Assembly (NCBI GenBank): GCA_030731175.1
Contig: JANQUM010000079.1
Span: forward strand, 1 to 10,082
DNA length: 10,082 bases
DNA from: Spirosomataceae bacterium
Lineage (GTDB): Bacteria; Bacteroidota; Bacteroidia; Cytophagales; Spirosomataceae
Reading direction: 5' to 3'
The notes beneath the pieces are model-generated. The model was not told the origin of the DNA. It did not search any database and worked only from the letters and a program-made list of their open reading frames with translations. Each line of letters begins with the position of its first letter. Position 1 is the first letter of the stretch. Positions 7,108 through 10,082 of the stretch are shown here, one piece after another. Position numbers and translations under genes: made by a program.

Positions 7108-7962
7108 ATGTCGCAACTTTTACAATTATTTTATCGCATCCGACACTTCTTTCTGTTCATACTTTTTGAACTGATAAGTATTTGGTTACTCGTGCAGAAT
7201 AACAATTATTGGGGAGTTTCGTACTTCAATTCGTCCAATTATTACATCGCAAAAAGTTTAGAAGCAAACCGGTCACTGACCGAATACGTTGACCTGAAAG
7301 ATGTAAACAAGTCTTTAGCAAAAGAGAACATTGCCTTAAAAAAGCAATTGGTGCAGTTTCAGCAAGCCGATACCAATCCATCTGGGCTTTACAAACCAGA
7401 TTCTGTTTTCGCCCGCCGCTTCGATTTCAAGGTTGCAAAAGTGGTTAAAAACACCGTCAATCTTACAAATAATTACATTACGATAGATTTAGGAAGTTTA
7501 GACGGTATTAAACCTGGAATGGGCGTAATCGGGCCGCAAGGCATTGTAGGGCAGATAAAATCATGCTCAGAACATTTTTCGATTGTCTATTCTATCCTCC
7601 ATTCCCGCTTTTCGGTTTCGTCCGAAGTGTTGAACCAAAAACTGCGGCAAGACGAGGTGCAAGCCCTCGGAATTGGTAAGTGGGACGGCTCAAATCCCCG
7701 CTTTTTCAAGCTGACGACCATTGACCGATTCAAACCGATAACCAAAGGAGATTCGGTGGTTACGTCCGAACAAAACTCGATTTTTCCATCAAAAACAATG
7801 GTTGGAAAAGTAGCAGAAATCAAAGTTGGACGAGACAACGCTTTCTTTGATATTGACGTAAAGCTCGCCACCGATTTCTCGAGCATTACTTACGTTTACG
7901 TAGTTGAAAATAAAATGATTGCTGAGCAAAAAAGTCTGGAAGACTCCATTACAGAAAATTGA
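7108..7962 (+). CDS. mreC: Rod shape-determining protein MreC
   Basis: MreC is a periplasmic scaffold anchored in the inner membrane that links MreB and MreD to the elongation transpeptidase/glycosyltransferase. The 284-residue protein has a short cytoplasmic N terminus, one membrane helix near residues 13-30, an extended, probably coiled-coil segment around 45-86 (LEANRSL...ALKKQLVQF), and the beta-rich MreC domain from about 105 to 270. Family hallmarks include DLGSLDGIKPGMGV at 127-140, GIVGQI at 145-150 and a late MVGKV at 231-235. The last 15 or so residues are polar and charged. ATG follows an A-rich leader (GAAAAAC). The stop codon is only 3 bases before the mreD ATG, so the two are almost certainly co-translated from one mRNA. 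Confidence 0.93.
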   Translation: MSQLLQLFYRIRHFFLFILFELISIWLLVQNNNYWGVSYFNSSNYYIAKSLEANRSLTEYVDLKDVNKSLAKENIALKKQLVQFQQADTNPSGLYKPDSVFARRFDFKVAKVVKNTVNLTNNYITIDLGSLDGIKPGMGVIGPQGIVGQIKSCSEHFSIVYSILHSRFSVSSEVLNQKLRQDEVQALGIGKWDGSNPRFFKLTTIDRFKPITKGDSVVTSEQNSIFPSKTMVGKVAEIKVGRDNAFFDIDVKLATDFSSITYVYVVENKMIAEQKSLEDSITEN

Positions 7963-7965
7963 TTC

Positions 7966-8484
7966 ATGAATACGCAAACCATCTCGAAAACCGTACTAAC
8001 CTTCCTGCTATTTATGGTATTGCAGTTGCTGGTGTTTCGGAACGTCGTCATTCAGGATTATGCGTTCTGTTTCATGTACATTGCCTGCATTTTACTTCTA
8101 CCAAAAGAAGTTTCACCAACTTGGGTAATTCCGATTAGCTTTCTGGTTGGATTGATAATTGATATTTTCTACGATACCGCCGGTGTACACGCTTCGGCCT
8201 GCGTTTTAATCGGTTATTTACGCACCTATATTGTGCCATTGCTGTTACCTAACCGTGGGCTCGAAACTGACGTTGTGCTATCCATAAACGGCATGGGGAC
8301 CGAGCGATTTGTACGTTATATTTTTATCATGACGCTCATTCACCACACGTTATTGTTCTTCGTTGAAGCCGGAACATTCCAGTTTTTTGTGGTAACAATC
8401 ATTAAAATTGTGAGCAGCGTCTTGGTCACTACGCTTTCAATTGTGCTTCTGCACGTTGTTTTTCGGGGCGTTCAGCACCGTTAA
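7966..8484 (+). CDS. mreD: Rod shape-determining membrane protein MreD
   Basis: MreD is the small integral membrane partner of MreC in the elongasome. This 172-residue protein is strongly hydrophobic, with about five to six membrane segments (near residues 8-25, 31-46, 53-67, 74-94, 116-134 and 141-165). The segment D66-I-F-Y-D-T-A-G-V-H-A at 66-76 corresponds to the conserved D-x-x-x-x-x-x-G-x-H/N-A region of MreD, one of the few recognisable motifs in this fast-evolving family. Position directly after mreC (3-bp spacing) supports the call as strongly as the sequence. Translation probably depends on coupling with mreC, as there is no clear ribosome-binding site in the gap. Confidence 0.9.
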   Translation: MNTQTISKTVLTFLLFMVLQLLVFRNVVIQDYAFCFMYIACILLLPKEVSPTWVIPISFLVGLIIDIFYDTAGVHASACVLIGYLRTYIVPLLLPNRGLETDVVLSINGMGTERFVRYIFIMTLIHHTLLFFVEAGTFQFFVVTIIKIVSSVLVTTLSIVLLHVVFRGVQHR

Positions 8485-8520
8485 TACAATTTCTCCCTTT
8501 ATTTTTAGTTATTTCAGTAC

Positions 8521-9726
8521 ATGTATTTTACAAAAATTATACTGAGGGCAATCGCTCTTTACGCAGTTATTTTTATTGCTATTTTGGGTTGCCAAAGCAA
8601 CGCCGGCCAAACCACTAAATTTGTGGATGAAGCCGCCGTAAAAGCGAAGCTCGATTCCACAAAAAAAGCCATCAAAGCAGATTTTAAATCAGCAAAAATT
8701 GACGAAATTATCAAACGAAAGGTCAACGCCGAGAATTTTAACGGAAACGTTTTAGTAGCTCAAAAAGGCGTTATTCTTTACCAAAAAGCCTTCGGACTTG
8801 CCCAATTTCAGGATTCAACCGTCTTGACAAACGATTCTAAATTTCAGCTTGCTTCGCTTTCCAAAACATTTACTTCCATTGCCGTTCTTAAACTCGTGCA
8901 GGAAGGAAAACTTAGCCTCACTACCACCGTTGATGAGGTTTATCCCGATTTCCCGTACGAAGGTGTAACCATTCACAGTTTGCTTTGCCACCGTTCGGGC
9001 TTGCCGTATTACGAGTATTTGATGAGCGACGAAACCAGAAAACGGAAATGGTCACCAACCAATCAGGAAATGATGCAGTGGTTTGCCGCACAAAGTCCAA
9101 CGCCGAAAGCGTACAACTTACCCGATCATTTTTTCTCTTATAACAACACTAATTTTGCGGTCTTGGCGGCAATTGTAGAACGCATTTCTACGCTATCGTT
9201 CGATGTCTATTTACGTCGGGAAATACTCGTGCCAATTGGCATGACCAACACCTACGCAAACACCACGAAAAGCGATTCGATAAATATAAACCGCACGAGC
9301 GGCTACGAGCGGAACCGACTTGTACCGAGAGATTATTACGACGAAATCACGGGTGACAAAGGCATTTATTCTACCACTTCTGACCTCAATAAATGGTACG
9401 AAGCTCTGCGAGACGGGACGGTGGTTTCTAAAGAATTATTACAAGAAGCATTCACACCCCGCAGTTTTGAACATCCCGGATTACGGAACTACGGCTACGG
9501 TTTCAGGTTATGGGTAGATGCCAAACAACGCACCGATTACGTTTATCACACCGGCTGGTGGAAAGGCTATAATACGATTATGTTTTTCGATTTACGGGAA
9601 GATTTCGTGATTATATTATTGACAAACAGGCTGAACCGCACGGTTTATCATATCAAAGACATTATCGATATATTACACAACGGCAGTAAAACCGCCACGG
9701 TAGAAGAAAACATTTTGGATGCGTAA
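8521..9726 (+). CDS. Beta-lactamase-family (class C / DD-peptidase-like) serine hydrolase, putative lipoprotein
   Basis: This 401-residue protein belongs to the serine beta-lactamase-like superfamily (Pfam Beta-lactamase type), which contains class C beta-lactamases, DD-carboxypeptidases and esterases. A hydrophobic N terminus ends in I-L-G-C with C24, a fair lipobox, so it is likely a lipoprotein facing the periplasm. The catalytic set is complete: S112-x-x-K115 (SLSK), Y207-N-N and H343-T-G. Residues 30-70 form a charged linker rich in Lys and Asp. Substrate is uncertain; such lipoproteins may act on peptidoglycan stem peptides, D-amino-acid peptides or esters, and the fold alone does not show beta-lactam resistance. 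It starts with ATG 36 bp after mreD, with no terminator visible between them, so it may be the last gene of the mre transcript. In many Bacteroidota this position is taken by mrdA. Confidence 0.88.
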   Translation: MYFTKIILRAIALYAVIFIAILGCQSNAGQTTKFVDEAAVKAKLDSTKKAIKADFKSAKIDEIIKRKVNAENFNGNVLVAQKGVILYQKAFGLAQFQDSTVLTNDSKFQLASLSKTFTSIAVLKLVQEGKLSLTTTVDEVYPDFPYEGVTIHSLLCHRSGLPYYEYLMSDETRKRKWSPTNQEMMQWFAAQSPTPKAYNLPDHFFSYNNTNFAVLAAIVERISTLSFDVYLRREILVPIGMTNTYANTTKSDSININRTSGYERNRLVPRDYYDEITGDKGIYSTTSDLNKWYEALRDGTVVSKELLQEAFTPRSFEHPGLRNYGYGFRLWVDAKQRTDYVYHTGWWKGYNTIMFFDLREDFVIILLTNRLNRTVYHIKDIIDILHNGSKTATVEENILDA

Positions 9727-9728
9727 AC

Positions 9729-9758
9729 TGCTGTTTGGATTACAGAGAATCGACAGCA
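9729..9758 (+). terminator. Weak hairpin after the serine hydrolase gene
   Basis: TGCTGT at 9729-9734 and ACAGCA at 9753-9758 form a 6-bp inverted repeat with an 18-base loop just after the stop codon. A T-run occurs only at 9775-9779, too far for a classical intrinsic terminator. Reported because transcription from mreBCD and the hydrolase should end before the next gene's own candidate promoter. Confidence 0.2.
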
Positions 9759-9794
9759 TTGACAACCGTCATAGTTTTTCCGACATCCAATTCT

Positions 9795-9802
9795 TATTTT
9801 TG
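9795..9802 (+). promoter_or_regulatory. Candidate -7 element for the haloperoxidase-like gene
   Basis: TATTTTTG matches TAnnTTTG exactly. No good TTTG lies 17-23 bases upstream; only a T-rich run at 9775-9779. A start a few bases after 9802 would give a leader of roughly 95 nt, which contains a GC-richer block with the inverted repeat GTTGCT (9873-9878) and AGCAAC (9889-9894). Confidence 0.4.
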
Positions 9803-9903
9803 CGTAAAATTCAAATAGAACCAACCTAATTAAATAGATTTTCTCACTCCCCTCCCCTGAGAAGCGGCCACCGTTGCTGGGTTTGGGAAGCAACTTATCG
9901 TAT

Positions 9904-10082
9904 ATGAAAAAACTCCTAATCATCAGCGTACTCTGCTTCACCGCTCTGTCTTGCAAGCGAACGCCTCCCGAAGAATACAACAAAATTGCCAACGACCCGA
10001 AGATTTACCACGACGCCGTTGACAAACTCACAGAAGTAATTATCCACGATATTTTTTCGCCGCCGGTAGCGAGTCGGATTTA
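9904..10082 (+). CDS. Vanadium-dependent haloperoxidase / PAP2-superfamily putative lipoprotein, N-terminal part only
   Basis: The reading frame opens with ATG at 9904 and is still open at the window edge, giving 59 codons. Residues 1-17 are a lipoprotein signal: KK, a hydrophobic core and A-L-S-C with C17 as the lipidated cysteine. The following sequence, ending HDIFSPPVASRI at 48-59, resembles the N-terminal part of bacterial vanadium-haloperoxidase-like PAP2 proteins, where a helix with D-x-x-x-P-P-x-A-S-R precedes the catalytic helical bundle. Those proteins usually have 400-450 residues, and their vanadate/phosphate-binding Arg, His and Lys residues lie in the C-terminal part, outside this window. 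So the family call rests on a short stretch. The gene probably has its own promoter and is separate from the mre group. Confidence 0.6.
   Translation, partial: MKKLLIISVLCFTALSCKRTPPEEYNKIANDPKIYHDAVDKLTEVIIHDIFSPPVASRI

Noticed and set aside
8521..9726. Serine hydrolase read as a beta-lactam resistance gene
   Set aside because: SxxK, YxN and HTG are shared by class C enzymes, DD-peptidases and esterases; nothing visible singles out beta-lactam hydrolysis.
9648..9992. Open frame of 114 codons on the minus strand overlapping the end of the serine hydrolase and the start of the haloperoxidase-like gene
   Set aside because: It is antisense to two better-supported genes, shows no recognisable family, and its translation crosses the low-complexity C/G-rich block; typical of a shadow frame.
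1..10082. Search by eye for CRISPR arrays, tRNA genes, insertion-sequence ends and phage genes
   Set aside because: No regularly spaced repeats, cloverleaf-like segments, transposase motifs or long terminal inverted repeats were seen.

Overview
The window most likely comes from a member of the Bacteroidota, probably order Cytophagales. I infer this from protein character (an RprX/RprY-like two-component pair, Bacteroidota-type MreC and MreD, A-rich leaders without Shine-Dalgarno motifs) and from several sequences resembling the Bacteroidota -7 element TAnnTTTG. Genus cannot be fixed by eye.

Left part (1-2790, minus strand). Three co-directional genes are transcribed leftwards: a membrane-anchored SGNH/GDSL hydrolase, a flavin-containing monooxygenase-like flavoprotein with a GTG start, and an FMN-dependent alpha-hydroxy-acid dehydrogenase. 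The last breaks off after about 180 of an expected ~380 residues, so it is probably a pseudogene or spans an assembly error. Spacings of 20 and 56 bp suggest a single transcription unit.

Middle (2791-5642, plus strand). Divergent from that group is a two-component system: a large sensor histidine kinase of the RprX type with a big, partly low-complexity extracytoplasmic region, followed after 141 bp by an OmpR/PhoB-class response regulator of the RprY type. A promoter-like TTTG-N20-TACTTTCG precedes the kinase. An AT-rich hairpin spans the regulator's stop codon.

Right part (5643-9726, plus strand). A 336-bp gene-free stretch ending in a good -7 element leads into mreB, mreC and mreD, the rod-shape/elongation cytoskeleton genes. 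A long imperfect hairpin lies in the 97-bp mreB-mreC gap, while mreC and mreD are only 3 bp apart. mreD is followed, 36 bp on, by a beta-lactamase-family (SxxK / YxN / HTG) putative lipoprotein, where many Bacteroidota carry mrdA (PBP2) and rodA. The last 179 bases hold the start of a putative lipoprotein of the vanadium haloperoxidase/PAP2 superfamily, cut by the window edge.

Together the plus-strand genes form an envelope-centred neighbourhood: signal sensing, cell-shape scaffold and a penicillin-recognising-type serine hydrolase. I see no CRISPR array, tRNA, rRNA, insertion sequence or phage gene. I found no convincing new multi-gene system; the points worth checking are the truncated oxidase, the mreB-mreC hairpin, the atypical gene after mreD and the regulator-mre adjacency.
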